64,000 nt of DNA from Erysipelothrix aquatica (GTDB taxonomy: Bacteria > Bacillota_I > Bacilli_A > Erysipelotrichales > Erysipelotrichaceae), in contig NZ_WTSY02000006.1 of assembly GCF_009828775.2 (NCBI RefSeq), positions 1 through 64,000 on the forward strand, given 5' to 3'. The position numbers and the translations under genes were made by a program. The notes beneath the pieces are model-generated. The model was not told the DNA's origin. It searched no databases and saw only the letters and a program-made list of their open reading frames with translations. This document shows, piece by piece, positions 17,909 to 26,591 of this stretch (the stretch's first letter is position 1; each line of letters starts with the position of its first letter).

Positions 17909-18622
17909 AGCAAAGAGTTCCGTTTCAATAGAAGTTAATGTGTCCAATTTCTCTTGAACCAATTTATGTTTTGATAGGGTGAGGAGTTTGTAAACAAATT
18001 TACCGTTTTTTTCATTGGAAAATTCAAAATTTCCAAGTTCACGGATTAGCGCAAATTCCTCACTGTTCAACTTACGATCAGCCACGATTACAAGGCTAAT
18101 GGCCTTCGCAACATCAATTGAGTTGGTAGAGTCTAAAAGCGGTTTGAATACAGTTTTATAGAATGCACGATAACTGACAAAGCGGTGCAATAAAAATAAG
18201 AAAATAACAAGGAATAACCAGCCAGTTAAAGCTGCAGGAATAATGCTAAGGAACATTAGCGCATACAAGCCAATCATGATATAGATACTGAGTCGCAACG
18301 ATACATGACTATAAAGCGATTTCTGATGTTGGTAATAATCAACAAGTAAAATGTCAGAAATAGTATCTTGTTTCTCATCAACACCTAAGCAATAGGTTAC
18401 AGAAACATTGGGTTGGGTAAATACAGTTTTATCGACGAGATACTTGCGTTCTAAAGCAGTTTCGCGCTCAACAAGGTAGGTAGCAGCTTTGGGAGTTTCT
18501 TCCTTCTTAAAAAAGCGAAACCCAAACTTTACTTTATCTAACGTATACCCTTTCGCAAAGGCTTTGTCCAATTTTGCTTGGACTTCTTGGGGTGAATTAA
18601 GGTGATTGATTAACTGAATCAT
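17897..18622 (-). CDS. Hypothetical membrane protein, DUF2812-like N-terminus
   Basis: A 241-aa protein of unknown function. The first about 90 residues (AKGYTLDKVKFGFRFFKK, then a TYLVER strand) are reminiscent of DUF2812, two hydrophobic helices follow at about 110-150, and the C-terminal about 80 residues are charged and helical. Ribosome site GAGG eight bases before the ATG. It stands alone between the APC permease (convergent) and degV (divergent). I cannot assign a role. Confidence 0.6.
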   Translation of the reverse strand: MIQLINHLNSPQEVQAKLDKAFAKGYTLDKVKFGFRFFKKEETPKAATYLVERETALERKYLVDKTVFTQPNVSVTYCLGVDEKQDTISDILLVDYYQHQKSLYSHVSLRLSIYIMIGLYALMFLSIIPAALTGWLFLVIFLFLLHRFVSYRAFYKTVFKPLLDSTNSIDVAKAISLVIVADRKLNSEEFALIRELGNFEFSNEKNGKFVYKLLTLSKHKLVQEKLDTLTSIETELFATAR

Positions 18623-18804
18623 AAGGTTGCCTCATTTCTATTAATCCCAACATATCATAATAAAGGATAAGATACTACATTCGCATTTGCATTTTTAGTG
18701 TATAAATAACAAAAGTGTGAAAAACAACATAAAGTATTTGTGAAAATAAGAAAAAAATTTGGTATACTAAGCGTGCTAATATAAATATAGAAAGTATGAT
18801 GCCC

Positions 18805-19659
18805 ATGAAAAAAATTGCAATCGTTTGCGACTCATCCGTGTCGTTCACCCCTGAAGAAATCAAGCATTTTGATGTGAAAATTGCGCCTTTAACTGTCATG
18901 AATAATAACCATGCATACATTGATGAAGTGACAATCACAAAAGAAGAGGTAAACAACCTACTTCGCAATAAAGAACGTGTGACAACATCCCAACCAAGTA
19001 TTGGATTTATGATTGAATTGTTTGAATCGATGGTTGATGAAAACTATGACCATGTTTTCGTCCTAAGTATTGGTACGGCGCTTTCCGGATCCTATCCATC
19101 ATTCCAACAAGCCGTTAATGAAAGTGGACTTCAAAATACAACAGTTATAAATACGCATACGATTACAGGACCCGTTCAACAAGCTGTCCGTGGTATTCGA
19201 GAATACAACGCACGCGGCGAATCCATTGAAACAATTCAAAGTATGCTCGACAAAATTTTCTCGGATACAATTTCATATGTCTATCCAGAGACATTAGAAC
19301 AAGTTGTGTTAAGTGGACGTATGTCCAAGACAGCACAAAAAATTGCGTCATTACTTCGGGTAAAACCGATGCTCTATTTAGAAAATAAAGGGGTATCTAT
19401 TGAAAAACGAAGTATTGGACGTACTGATCGTAAAGCATTCCAAGCGCTTGTAGACGATATGACGACGCATCATGTAAAACCAGAAACGCATGACCTTTAC
19501 TTACTTGAAAGTGAGGGGATGGCGGTTCTTGAAGCATGTCGTGATTACCTTTTTGAAAAACTAGGGACCTTCAAATACTATATTATTCCACTTCCTGCAG
19601 CTGTAGCAACCCATGCAGGGCTGGGAACTATCGCCATACAGTGGGCACCAAAATTCTAA
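18805..19659 (+). CDS. DegV family fatty-acid-binding protein
   Basis: A 284-aa protein of the DegV (FakB-like) family, which binds a fatty acid and, with a FakA kinase, feeds exogenous fatty acids into phospholipids. Seen: KKIAIVCDSSVSFT at the start, TSQPS near residue 55, and the GTALSGSY motif near 90 that contacts the ligand. ATG 18805 is preferred over 18796 and 18799 by family alignment. The ribosome site is weak (GAAAG). A TATACT -10 lies at 18763-18768. No FakA gene is in the window. Confidence 0.9.
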   Translation: MKKIAIVCDSSVSFTPEEIKHFDVKIAPLTVMNNNHAYIDEVTITKEEVNNLLRNKERVTTSQPSIGFMIELFESMVDENYDHVFVLSIGTALSGSYPSFQQAVNESGLQNTTVINTHTITGPVQQAVRGIREYNARGESIETIQSMLDKIFSDTISYVYPETLEQVVLSGRMSKTAQKIASLLRVKPMLYLENKGVSIEKRSIGRTDRKAFQALVDDMTTHHVKPETHDLYLLESEGMAVLEACRDYLFEKLGTFKYYIIPLPAAVATHAGLGTIAIQWAPKF

Positions 19660-19680
19660 TCACCGCAAGGTGATTTTTTT
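19658..19680 (+). terminator. Terminator of degV
   Basis: AATCACC-GCAA-GGTGATT followed by T7, overlapping the stop codon. Confidence 0.85.
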
Positions 19681-19687
19681 GTATACA
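19680..19687. promoter_or_regulatory. TGTATACA box upstream of pckA
   Basis: The 8-bp palindrome TGTATACA, also found at the oad-cit promoter and twice in front of the GntR regulator gene. It lies about 53 bases upstream of a TAAAAT -10 (about 19740) for pckA, a position suited to an activator. Candidate CitO-type operator. Confidence 0.4.
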
Positions 19688-19767
19688 TAAAAAAAACATA
19701 CAAAACCGATTAAAAACAACGAGTGGAAGTAATGCATGGTAAAATATTTGTATAGGAGGGATCTCTC

Positions 19768-21324
19768 ATGTTCCACAAACACGTACATCAAGCGTTTAAG
19801 TCTACCGTTGAAACCGCGTTCTACCATAATCACGTTATTCCGGTTAAAACCCGCGAAGCAGCATACCGCATGTCAGAAACTGCACCTGCTACCATTGTCA
19901 CAGATCTTGTTGTGAATCATACAGAAGCACTTGGCCTTCCCCAAAATGCAAAAGTTCTCGTTGATAACAACGGTTCCGTCGTTGGAAGAACTGCACGTGC
20001 GCGCCATATTATCGACAGCCCCAAAGACATGGCATTTGTTAAACTTGTTCAAGATATCATTGTAAACAACCATAATCGGCCATTTTACAGTTCCTGTGTC
20101 TATGTTGGATTGGATGATGACTTTCAAATGAATGTGCACATCATGATACCTCAAGGTCACGAAAACAACCTCTATAATACAATGATGAATTTTGAAACTG
20201 GTTGTATCGAAAATCCAAAGGGAGAACAGTTCATTTATGTCGATCCTGAATGGCGTCATCCAGACTATCCTCATGGGCTCGTACTCTTAGACCCTCACGA
20301 AGATGTTGCTGTCATTTTAGGACTAAACTATTTTGGTGAAATTAAGAAAGCAATTCTTTCTTTAGCATGGAATGCAGCGAAACGCTACAACTATATCCCT
20401 TGTCATGGTGGCCTAAAATACATGAAAGACGGTGAACATGAACAAGTCATGGCTGCGTTCGGGCTTTCGGGATCTGGTAAATCTACAATAACATTTGCTC
20501 AACCCAAAGCAACTACAGAGGTTAAAGTCTTACATGATGATGCATTTATCATTCATGAAGAGACGAAACGGGCGATTGCACTCGAGCCATCGTACTTTGA
20601 TAAGACTGCCGATTATCCGATGGGTCATGATGCGATTGAAGCATTCATTACGGTTCAAAACAACGGCGTAGTTCGTGATGAGTCTGGAAAGCTTGTATTA
20701 AAAACTGAAGATGTCCGAAATGGTAATGGTCGTACCATCAAATCAAAATATTGGACTGATAATCGCATCGATGCGATCGATACGCCACTCAAAACAGTCT
20801 TTTGGATTATGCGTGATGATGCCTTTCCACCTTGCGTGCGTTTAGACGATCCTGTTTTAGCGGCTGTTATGGGCGCAACCATTAGTACAACGCGTAGTAA
20901 TGCTGAAAATACGGATGAGGTTGGAAAATTGGTCATTGAACCGTATGCAAATCCATTCCGACTCTATCCACTTCTGGAAGATTATACACAGTTTAAGTCA
21001 CTGTTTGAATCAGAGGATGTTACGGGTTATATCTTGAATACGGGATATTTCAATGGTGAAAAGATTAAACCTGAAGATACGATGAAAGTAATTCATGATA
21101 TTTTAACAGATACTGCGGTATTTGAACCTTTCGGATCACTTCCCAAAATGTCATATGCTGTATCCGATGCGTTCACTCCAAACTTTGATGATGTTGACTA
21201 TTTAGAAAAACTTCGTCGTACATTTACCCTTCGCGAGAAATATTTATTGGATGCGGATGAATGGCATTGGCTTCCTAAAGAAACCTATTCCATCATCAAA
21301 AACATCCTCCAAGAGATACACTAA
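19768..21324 (+). CDS. pckA: Phosphoenolpyruvate carboxykinase (ATP)
   Basis: A 518-aa cytosolic enzyme interconverting oxaloacetate plus ATP with PEP plus CO2 and ADP. The P-loop GLSGSGKST is at 232-240, followed by the metal-binding HDDAF and the family box TISTTRSNAENTD. Length is normal for the ATP-dependent form (about 520-540). Its place just upstream of the citrate genes suggests it draws PEP or ATP from citrate-derived oxaloacetate, though anaplerotic use is also possible. A TGTATACA box upstream may put it in the citrate regulon. Ribosome site GGAGGG. Confidence 0.93.
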   Translation: MFHKHVHQAFKSTVETAFYHNHVIPVKTREAAYRMSETAPATIVTDLVVNHTEALGLPQNAKVLVDNNGSVVGRTARARHIIDSPKDMAFVKLVQDIIVNNHNRPFYSSCVYVGLDDDFQMNVHIMIPQGHENNLYNTMMNFETGCIENPKGEQFIYVDPEWRHPDYPHGLVLLDPHEDVAVILGLNYFGEIKKAILSLAWNAAKRYNYIPCHGGLKYMKDGEHEQVMAAFGLSGSGKSTITFAQPKATTEVKVLHDDAFIIHEETKRAIALEPSYFDKTADYPMGHDAIEAFITVQNNGVVRDESGKLVLKTEDVRNGNGRTIKSKYWTDNRIDAIDTPLKTVFWIMRDDAFPPCVRLDDPVLAAVMGATISTTRSNAENTDEVGKLVIEPYANPFRLYPLLEDYTQFKSLFESEDVTGYILNTGYFNGEKIKPEDTMKVIHDILTDTAVFEPFGSLPKMSYAVSDAFTPNFDDVDYLEKLRRTFTLREKYLLDADEWHWLPKETYSIIKNILQEIH

Positions 21325-21375
21325 TAATCTATTTTTTCACAAGTGAATTGTCAAAGCTTGCTTAAGCGGAACCGT

Positions 21376-21401
21376 AAAAAGCCACTCAAACGTGGCTTTT
21401 T
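21376..21401 (+). terminator. Terminator of pckA
   Basis: AAAAAGCCAC-TCAAAC-GTGGCTTTTT, a perfect 10-bp stem with T-run. Confidence 0.88.
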
Positions 21402-21492
21402 ATGTGAAAATATGGCTTAATAAGTGAGTAATCCCATAGTGTACCCCAAGTGTATAGGGTGTTTATTGAGTGTTTTTTGGACTGGTTAAGTA

Positions 21493-21533
21493 TTGTTGTA
21501 ATCGCTTTCCGGCATTATGATGAATGTACATTC
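21493..21533 (+). promoter_or_regulatory. citM promoter with overlapping cre and downstream palindrome
   Basis: TTGTTG (21493-21498), 17-base spacer, TATGAT (21516-21521). A cre, TGTAATCGCTTTCC at 21497-21510, matches TGWAANCGNTNWCA at 13 of 14 positions and overlaps the -35, so CcpA would repress. The perfect palindrome GAATGTACATTC (21522-21533) covers the transcription start and may bind a second regulator. Degenerate AGTGTAcc/AGTGTATA elements lie upstream at 21438-21456. Confidence 0.7.
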
Positions 21534-21567
21534 TGATAAAGAATTATCCACAGGGAGGAGAAATATT

Positions 21568-22968
21568 ATGCCTATAGCACTAACAGTGTTGGCGTGGGGA
21601 ATGATCGCTGTATTCCTATTCTTGATAATGAAGAAAAAATTATCACCATTTACAGCTTTGATCATTGTTCCACTTGTATTTGCATTAGCAGGGTCTTTCA
21701 TGGGACTCTACACGGATCAAATAGTTGAAATTAAAAAACTAGCTGATCCATCAATGGTCACATTCATGGACCAAATTTGGATTCTAGGGGACTTTGTTCT
21801 TGATGGAATTAAGAAAACATCGACAACAGGTATCATGTTACTCTTTGCGATCTTCTACTTCGCATTGATGCTTGATGCAGGGATGTTTGATCCAATTACT
21901 CGAGTCATGATTAAATTCGCGAATGGAGATCCATTAAAAGTCTTATTCGCTACTGCAGTTGTTGCAGCAACCGTATCACTGAATGGTGATGGAACGACAA
22001 CAACGCTGATTACATGTACCGCATTTATACCGCTTTATAAAAAACTGGGCATGAAGATGATGAACTTGGGTGTTCTTGTTATCCTCATGAACACAATTAT
22101 GAACTTACTACCATGGGGTGGTCCTACAGCCCGCGTTATCTCAGTATTACCTGAGCTAAACGGAATGGACTCAGAGGTTCTTCGTGCAGTTGCACCTGGA
22201 ATGATCTTAGCAGTTATCTATATGTTAGGTGTCTCAATCTACATGGGATTCCAAGAACGTAAACGTATTGGAATCAAAGTATTATCAGAAAAAGAATTAC
22301 TTGAACTTACATCAACAGATGATGAAGAAATTCTAAAAATTCGTCGTCCACACTTATTCTGGCCAAACTTAATCCTTACATTAACAATTGTTACATTGCT
22401 AATGATGGAAGGAACATTCCCATCAGTATTCTTGTTCCTTGTAGGTACAGTTATTGCATTAATGATGAACTATCCAAACCTTAAAGATCAAAAAACGCGT
22501 TTACACGAAAACTCAGGAGACGCAGTTGCTGTTGTTATCTTAGTACTTGGTGCTGGGGTATTTACAGGATTATTTACAGTTTCAGGAATGTCAGATGCAT
22601 TAGCAATTAGCTTAACAAAAATTATTCCTGCAAGCTTTGGTCGTTTCTGGGGTCTTGTTGTTGCCTTCTTGTCAGCACCAGGTACATTCTTCCTATCAAA
22701 CGACGCATTCTACTATGGTGTGTTACCAGTGCTTACAGAAGCTGGTGCAACATACGGATGGACACAAATGGAGTTGGGAGTTGCTTCACTCTTAGGACAA
22801 GCATTCCACTTACTCAGTCCACTCGTTGCCTTCATCTACTTACTCTTACAAATGACAGAGTTAGATATGGGTGAATGGCAAAAAGAATCAGCAAAATGGG
22901 CATTGGGAATCTTCGTGATTTTCATCCTCGTAGCTGGATTCACAGGTGCTGTACCATTCCTTAAATAA
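21568..22968 (+). CDS. citM: CitMHS-family citrate-divalent metal/proton symporter
   Basis: A 466-aa membrane protein with about twelve helices. Conserved CitM features: MLDAGMFDP, the SLNGDGTTTTLIT loop, and LLPWGGPTARV in the first half, and SNDAFYYGVLP near the end of the second. It imports the citrate-Mg2+ (or Ca2+) complex with protons, supplying the citrate lyase genes that follow. ATG 21568 has GGGAGGAG eight bases upstream. The longer frame from 21517 would lie over the promoter and is rejected. Regulation by CcpA is likely from the cre. Confidence 0.92.
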   Translation: MPIALTVLAWGMIAVFLFLIMKKKLSPFTALIIVPLVFALAGSFMGLYTDQIVEIKKLADPSMVTFMDQIWILGDFVLDGIKKTSTTGIMLLFAIFYFALMLDAGMFDPITRVMIKFANGDPLKVLFATAVVAATVSLNGDGTTTTLITCTAFIPLYKKLGMKMMNLGVLVILMNTIMNLLPWGGPTARVISVLPELNGMDSEVLRAVAPGMILAVIYMLGVSIYMGFQERKRIGIKVLSEKELLELTSTDDEEILKIRRPHLFWPNLILTLTIVTLLMMEGTFPSVFLFLVGTVIALMMNYPNLKDQKTRLHENSGDAVAVVILVLGAGVFTGLFTVSGMSDALAISLTKIIPASFGRFWGLVVAFLSAPGTFFLSNDAFYYGVLPVLTEAGATYGWTQMELGVASLLGQAFHLLSPLVAFIYLLLQMTELDMGEWQKESAKWALGIFVIFILVAGFTGAVPFLK

Positions 22969-22974
22969 CAAACT

Positions 22975-23004
22975 AAAGCTGGTATTTCGCAATACCAGCT
23001 TTTT
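22975..23004 (+). terminator. Terminator of citM
   Basis: AAAGCTGGTATT pairs with AATACCAGCTTT around TCGC, then T-run. It also lies just beyond the end of convergent bioY. Confidence 0.88.
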
Positions 23005-23012
23005 GTAACTAT

Positions 23013-23567
23013 TTACAACGATTCTGATGAAGGAGACTGCGATTGCGTAAAAGGTAAAATCTTAGATTGTACGACATAGCTTAGTCCCATTGATAAGCAA
23101 TCTGTTGGTAAGAAGATTAACCAATATGTGACAAGTAACTTTGAAAGTGGCAGTACCGTACCAGTATTAATCTTCAGATTGAAGTACAAGATTGGAAGGG
23201 CTACAGCATATAACGAGAGGCTACCAGCACCGAAGGCAAGCCAACGTTTTCCTTTCGGGAGTTTATGAAATAACGTGTTGATGATGAAGACCATAGGTAT
23301 AAAGCCAAGAATAAATCCAAATGATGGCGATAAGATAACTTGAAAACCACCACGACCACCAGCAAAAACTGGAAGTCCGATTAAACCGATAAGGGTATAT
23401 GTCAGAATTGCGAAAAGTGCTTGTTTACGCGTAAGGCAAATAGCCGTTAAGCTAACAGCAAATACCTGAAGCGAGAAGGGAACAACGGGGAGTGGAATGA
23501 CGATATAAGAACTAATCGCAATAAATCCTGCAAAAAGTGCAGCGAGTGTTAAATCTTTAGTTTTCAT
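23013..23567 (-). CDS. bioY: Biotin transporter substrate-binding membrane protein BioY
   Basis: A 184-aa S-component with about six helices. It captures biotin and passes it inward, alone or with an ECF module (none is encoded here). Family marks seen: PLPVVPFSLQVFAV near residue 30 and LPVFAGGRGGFQVILSPSFGFILGF near 70-95. ATG 23567 follows GGAGGAAG, which lies inside the birA coding end. The gene overlaps birA by 11 bases, so the two are co-translated. Biotin is needed for the oxaloacetate decarboxylase operon next door. Confidence 0.93.
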   Translation of the reverse strand: MKTKDLTLAALFAGFIAISSYIVIPLPVVPFSLQVFAVSLTAICLTRKQALFAILTYTLIGLIGLPVFAGGRGGFQVILSPSFGFILGFIPMVFIINTLFHKLPKGKRWLAFGAGSLSLYAVALPILYFNLKINTGTVLPLSKLLVTYWLIFLPTDCLSMGLSYVVQSKILPFTQSQSPSSESL

Positions 23568-24540
23568 TTTTGAAACTTCCTCCAATGCTGACTTCGCCAG
23601 CGTTTAAAATATGACGGTTGAGTTCAACGTCTTCAACAATGAGATAGCCATGCTCGTCGATATCGACAGCAGTATAAGACTGATCTGGATCGTTGTTGAC
23701 ATGAACGACTTCACCTAAAACAATGCTAGATGCTTTATACTCATTCAACAATGCCGACCGATTCTGTGGGATTCCTCGGTAAATGTCATAGAAATTATTA
23801 ATGATAGCACCGACTAATTGATTTCGATCAATGGGTTGGGATACTACGGCATCTAAAGCAGTGTAGATACTTTGAATGGATTCTGGTAATTGGGAATCTG
23901 TATAAACGTTAATTCCAAGTCCTAAAATTAAATAGCGATAACTGCTGGATTCGAGGACAATTTCACCTTCGGTTAAAATCCCGCACAATTTGCGTTTATG
24001 ACTATAAATATCATTGAGCCATTTAATATCAACATCAACATCGTAAAGGTGTTTAATGCTTTGGACTACTGCTACTGCGGCAGCAATCGTGAGTAGCTGC
24101 GTATCTTGCAGCGCAAGGTTAGGACGCAGAATAAAACTCATGTAAACCCCATTTTTGGAAGGGGAGTAAAATGAGCGTCCCATGCGTCCACGACCTTCGG
24201 TTTGAAGGTCAGAAACAACAACATAGTCCTTAATGTCACTATCTTGTGCTAGCAGTTTGGCATAAGTGTTGGTTGAATCAACGGATTCCAAATACTCAAC
24301 ATCTTTAATCAAACCGTCGTGAACATGTGTTAGAATTTGTGACTTTGATAGATTACCGTTTAAATCAACGAGGCGGTAACCTTGATTGCGAACTGACTCA
24401 ATTCGGTAGCCTTGAGCCTTAAGTTTTTGGATTTCTTTCCATACATTAGCGCGTGTCATCCCAAATTGGGTGGCAATCGTTTCACCGCTGATAAAAGATC
24501 CCATATTGTTTTCCAGTATTTCTAAAACTGATGGCGTCAT
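23557..24540 (-). CDS. birA: Bifunctional biotin-protein ligase / biotin operon repressor BirA
   Basis: A 327-aa cytosolic enzyme that makes biotinyl-AMP and attaches biotin to the carrier lysine, here presumably K101 of the OAD carrier protein. Residues 1-60 form the DNA-binding winged helix, then the ligase core with GRGRMGRSF (116-124) and IKWLND, and a C-terminal SH3-like cap. The helix-turn-helix makes it a group II regulator. ATG 24540 is six bases after AAGGAGG. A BirA-type operator lies just upstream at 24583-24616. First gene of birA-bioY. Confidence 0.95.
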   Translation of the reverse strand: MTPSVLEILENNMGSFISGETIATQFGMTRANVWKEIQKLKAQGYRIESVRNQGYRLVDLNGNLSKSQILTHVHDGLIKDVEYLESVDSTNTYAKLLAQDSDIKDYVVVSDLQTEGRGRMGRSFYSPSKNGVYMSFILRPNLALQDTQLLTIAAAVAVVQSIKHLYDVDVDIKWLNDIYSHKRKLCGILTEGEIVLESSSYRYLILGLGINVYTDSQLPESIQSIYTALDAVVSQPIDRNQLVGAIINNFYDIYRGIPQNRSALLNEYKASSIVLGEVVHVNNDPDQSYTAVDIDEHGYLIVEDVELNRHILNAGEVSIGGSFKNEN

Positions 24541-24582
24541 AAAAGCCTCCTTATGCATGCTAGAATATCATGCAAATCAGGC

Positions 24583-24616
24583 ATTGTAAACTCAAATTAT
24601 ATAAATAGTTTACAAT
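24583..24616. promoter_or_regulatory. BirA operator (ATTGTAAAC-N16-GTTTACAAT)
   Basis: Perfect 9-bp inverted repeat (24583-24591 and 24608-24616), of the form known for BirA operators (TTGTwAAC, 14-16 base spacer, GTTwACAA). The spacer holds a minus-strand TATAAT (24596-24601), so binding would block birA-bioY. It is about 70 bases upstream of the oad -10, so an effect on the oad operon is less certain. Confidence 0.88.
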
Positions 24617-24617
24617 A

Positions 24618-24653
24618 GGTGTTTTTTGGATGTTCAGACACGTAAAAAACACC
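24618..24653. promoter_or_regulatory. Second inverted repeat in the birA-oad region (GGTGTTTTTT-N16-AAAAAACACC)
   Basis: Perfect 10-bp arms at 24618-24627 and 24644-24653. No T-run follows in either direction, so it looks like an operator and not a terminator. It lies between the BirA site and the oad promoter. Binding protein unknown. Confidence 0.5.
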
Positions 24654-24674
24654 ATAAAATCATATATCCAGAAG

Positions 24675-24689
24675 TGTATACATTATAAT
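24675..24689 (+). promoter_or_regulatory. oad-cit operon promoter -10 with TGTATACA box
   Basis: TATAAT at 24684-24689, with the TGTATACA palindrome directly upstream at 24675-24682. The -35 is poor, which fits a promoter needing an activator such as a CitO-type GntR protein. The first gene starts 28 bases downstream at 24717. Confidence 0.6.
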
Positions 24690-24716
24690 AAGAGAGTAGA
24701 AAGAGCAGGTACTGGC

Positions 24717-25034
24717 ATGTTTTGGAGAAAACGTAATAAAGTAGAATCCGTTGAAGATAAAACTGTAGCACCAACGCCAGTTGCCGCCCCTCAAATTCCA
24801 TTGGTTGACTTCACTGAAGCAATCACAGATCAAGAGGAGCACGATACGGTAGCTGTCATTGCTTCTGCAATTTTATCTACAAGCTTTGATGATGCGACAG
24901 TTAAGATTAAATCAATCCGTCGTATTGATCAAGACAAAGAAGCTGCAGCGTTGATTGCAGCAAGTGTCCTGGCACACGATAAGCCAGAATCAACCTTTAG
25001 GTTGGTAAGTATTACTGAGGAAGGGAGCAATTAG
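24717..25034 (+). CDS. Soluble gamma/delta-like subunit of the oxaloacetate decarboxylase (OadH-like)
   Basis: A 105-aa protein without membrane helix. The segments DTVAVIASAILSTSF and VKIKSIRRI match the soluble C-terminal part of OadG/MmdD subunits (A..IAAAIAAY, then V.SIRRI). A second AALIAASVLA copy follows. The matching membrane helix is encoded separately at 26592. In enterococcal citrate clusters a similar first gene is called oadH; I use that only as an analogy. ATG 24717 lies downstream of the -10 with an AGCAGGT site. The frame is open from 24630, but that start has no ribosome site and precedes the promoter. Confidence 0.7.
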   Translation: MFWRKRNKVESVEDKTVAPTPVAAPQIPLVDFTEAITDQEEHDTVAVIASAILSTSFDDATVKIKSIRRIDQDKEAAALIAASVLAHDKPESTFRLVSITEEGSN

Positions 25035-25037
25035 AAT

Positions 25038-25445
25038 ATGCTTAGAAAATTTAGAGTAAAATTAAACGACAAAGAATACGTTGTTGAAATGGAAGAAATT
25101 GGAAATCCAGAAGGTTTATCCTTTGCACCTGCTGCACCAGTAGCAGCACCTGCACCGGTCGCAGCCGCAGAGCCAGTAGCTGAAGCAGCACCTGCAGCAG
25201 CACCTGCAGCAGCACCAGTTAGTGTTGAAGGCGGAACAGAAGTTATTTCACCAATGCCAGGAAATATCTTATCAATCGCTGTTAAAGTTGGTGACGTAGT
25301 TACTGAAAACCAAGTATTACTTGTTCTTGAAGCAATGAAAATGGAAAACAATATTGTCGCACCACAAGCAGGAACTGTTGCTGCAATTTATGCAGAAAAA
25401 GGATCAGCTATTGACGTTGGACAAGTCATGGTCATCATTAAATAG
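25038..25445 (+). CDS. oadD: Biotin carrier protein of the oxaloacetate decarboxylase
   Basis: A 135-aa carrier that shuttles CO2 on biotin between the carboxyltransferase OadA and the membrane subunit OadB. An N-terminal about 30-residue strand region, a flexible Ala-Pro-Val linker at about 30-62, and a C-terminal biotinyl domain with EAMKMEN, biotin on K101. The biotin domain, usually fused to the end of OadA, is a free protein here, and the OadA gene at 31092 correspondingly lacks it. Starts three bases after the previous stop. Confidence 0.93.
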   Translation: MLRKFRVKLNDKEYVVEMEEIGNPEGLSFAPAAPVAAPAPVAAAEPVAEAAPAAAPAAAPVSVEGGTEVISPMPGNILSIAVKVGDVVTENQVLLVLEAMKMENNIVAPQAGTVAAIYAEKGSAIDVGQVMVIIK

Positions 25446-25463
25446 TAAAGGAAGGAAAGACAT

Positions 25464-26576
25464 ATGGATATTTTAATTCAGGGGATAATGCAAATCACAA
25501 TACCACAGATTATTATGATGGTAATTGGATTAGCACTCATCTATTTAGGAATTGTTAAAGAATACGAGCCAACGCTTTTAGTACCAATGGGTCTCGGCGC
25601 GATTCTTGTTAACTTCCCGAACTCGGGACTTATTACACAACCAGGAGGGCCAGAAGGTGTTCTAAACATTCTTTTTGCCGCAGGGATTGAAACAGAACTC
25701 TTCCCACTCCTTATCTTTATTGGAATTGGAGCAATGATCGACTTTGGACCATTACTTCAAAACCCATCAATGTTACTTTATGGAGCAGCAGCACAATTCG
25801 GAATCTTCTTTACGATTGTGGTTGCAGTAATCGCAAACTTTACGTTACCACAAGCCGCTACAATCGGAATTATCGGAGCTGCTGATGGACCTACATCAAT
25901 CTTTGTTGCTAACAAACTTGCACCAGAGCTCTTAGGACCAATCACTGTTGCCGCATACTCATACATGGCTTTAGTACCAATCATCCAACCTGCCGCAATC
26001 AAATTAGTCACAACTAAAAAAGAACGCGCAATTAAGATGAACTATAAAGCATCTGGTGTATCAAAACGTACGAAGATTCTCTTCCCAATCATCATCTCAG
26101 TAGTTGCTGGATTTATTTCACCAGTTTCATTGCCACTTGTTGGATTCTTGATGTTTGGAAACTTACTTCGTGAATGTGGTGTTCTTGATCGTTTAAGCCT
26201 TACAGCACAAAATGAATTGGTTAACCTTGTTTCGATCCTTCTTGGATTCACCATTGCAATGAAAATGACAGCGGGAGAATTCCTCAATGTTCAAACATTA
26301 TTAATCATTGCGTTTGGTCTTGTTGCCTTTATTATGGACACAATCGGTGGTGTACTCTTTGCAAAATTCATTAACTTATTCCGTAAAGAAAAAATTAATC
26401 CTATGATTGGTGGTGCTGGTATTTCAGCCTTCCCAATGTCCGCACGTGTTGTTCAAAAACTTGCGACAGAAGAAGATCCACAAAACTTCGTACTCAACTA
26501 CGCTATTGGAGCGAACGTGTCGGGTCAAATTGCATCAGTTGTTGCTGGTGGAATGATCCTCATGTTCTTCGCTTAA
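25464..26576 (+). CDS. oadB: Oxaloacetate decarboxylase beta subunit (Na+ pump)
   Basis: A 370-aa integral membrane subunit with nine or more helices. It decarboxylates carboxybiotin and uses the energy to export Na+. Family landmarks: GIGAMIDFGPLL, AADGPTSIFVANKLAP (the NxxD-like sodium and carboxybiotin region), and GAGISAFPMSARVVQ near the C-terminus. Length is typical (about 370-430). Ribosome site AGGAAGGAA. It could in principle serve a related decarboxylase (glutaconyl- or methylmalonyl-CoA), but the surrounding cit and oadA genes fix the substrate as oxaloacetate. Confidence 0.95.
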   Translation: MDILIQGIMQITIPQIIMMVIGLALIYLGIVKEYEPTLLVPMGLGAILVNFPNSGLITQPGGPEGVLNILFAAGIETELFPLLIFIGIGAMIDFGPLLQNPSMLLYGAAAQFGIFFTIVVAVIANFTLPQAATIGIIGAADGPTSIFVANKLAPELLGPITVAAYSYMALVPIIQPAAIKLVTTKKERAIKMNYKASGVSKRTKILFPIIISVVAGFISPVSLPLVGFLMFGNLLRECGVLDRLSLTAQNELVNLVSILLGFTIAMKMTAGEFLNVQTLLIIAFGLVAFIMDTIGGVLFAKFINLFRKEKINPMIGGAGISAFPMSARVVQKLATEEDPQNFVLNYAIGANVSGQIASVVAGGMILMFFA

Positions 26577-26591
26577 TAAAGGAGTATCAAT

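Noticed and set aside
24630-24716. N-terminal extension of the first oad gene
   Set aside because: No ribosome site before 24630, and the -10 box at 24684 lies inside the extension.
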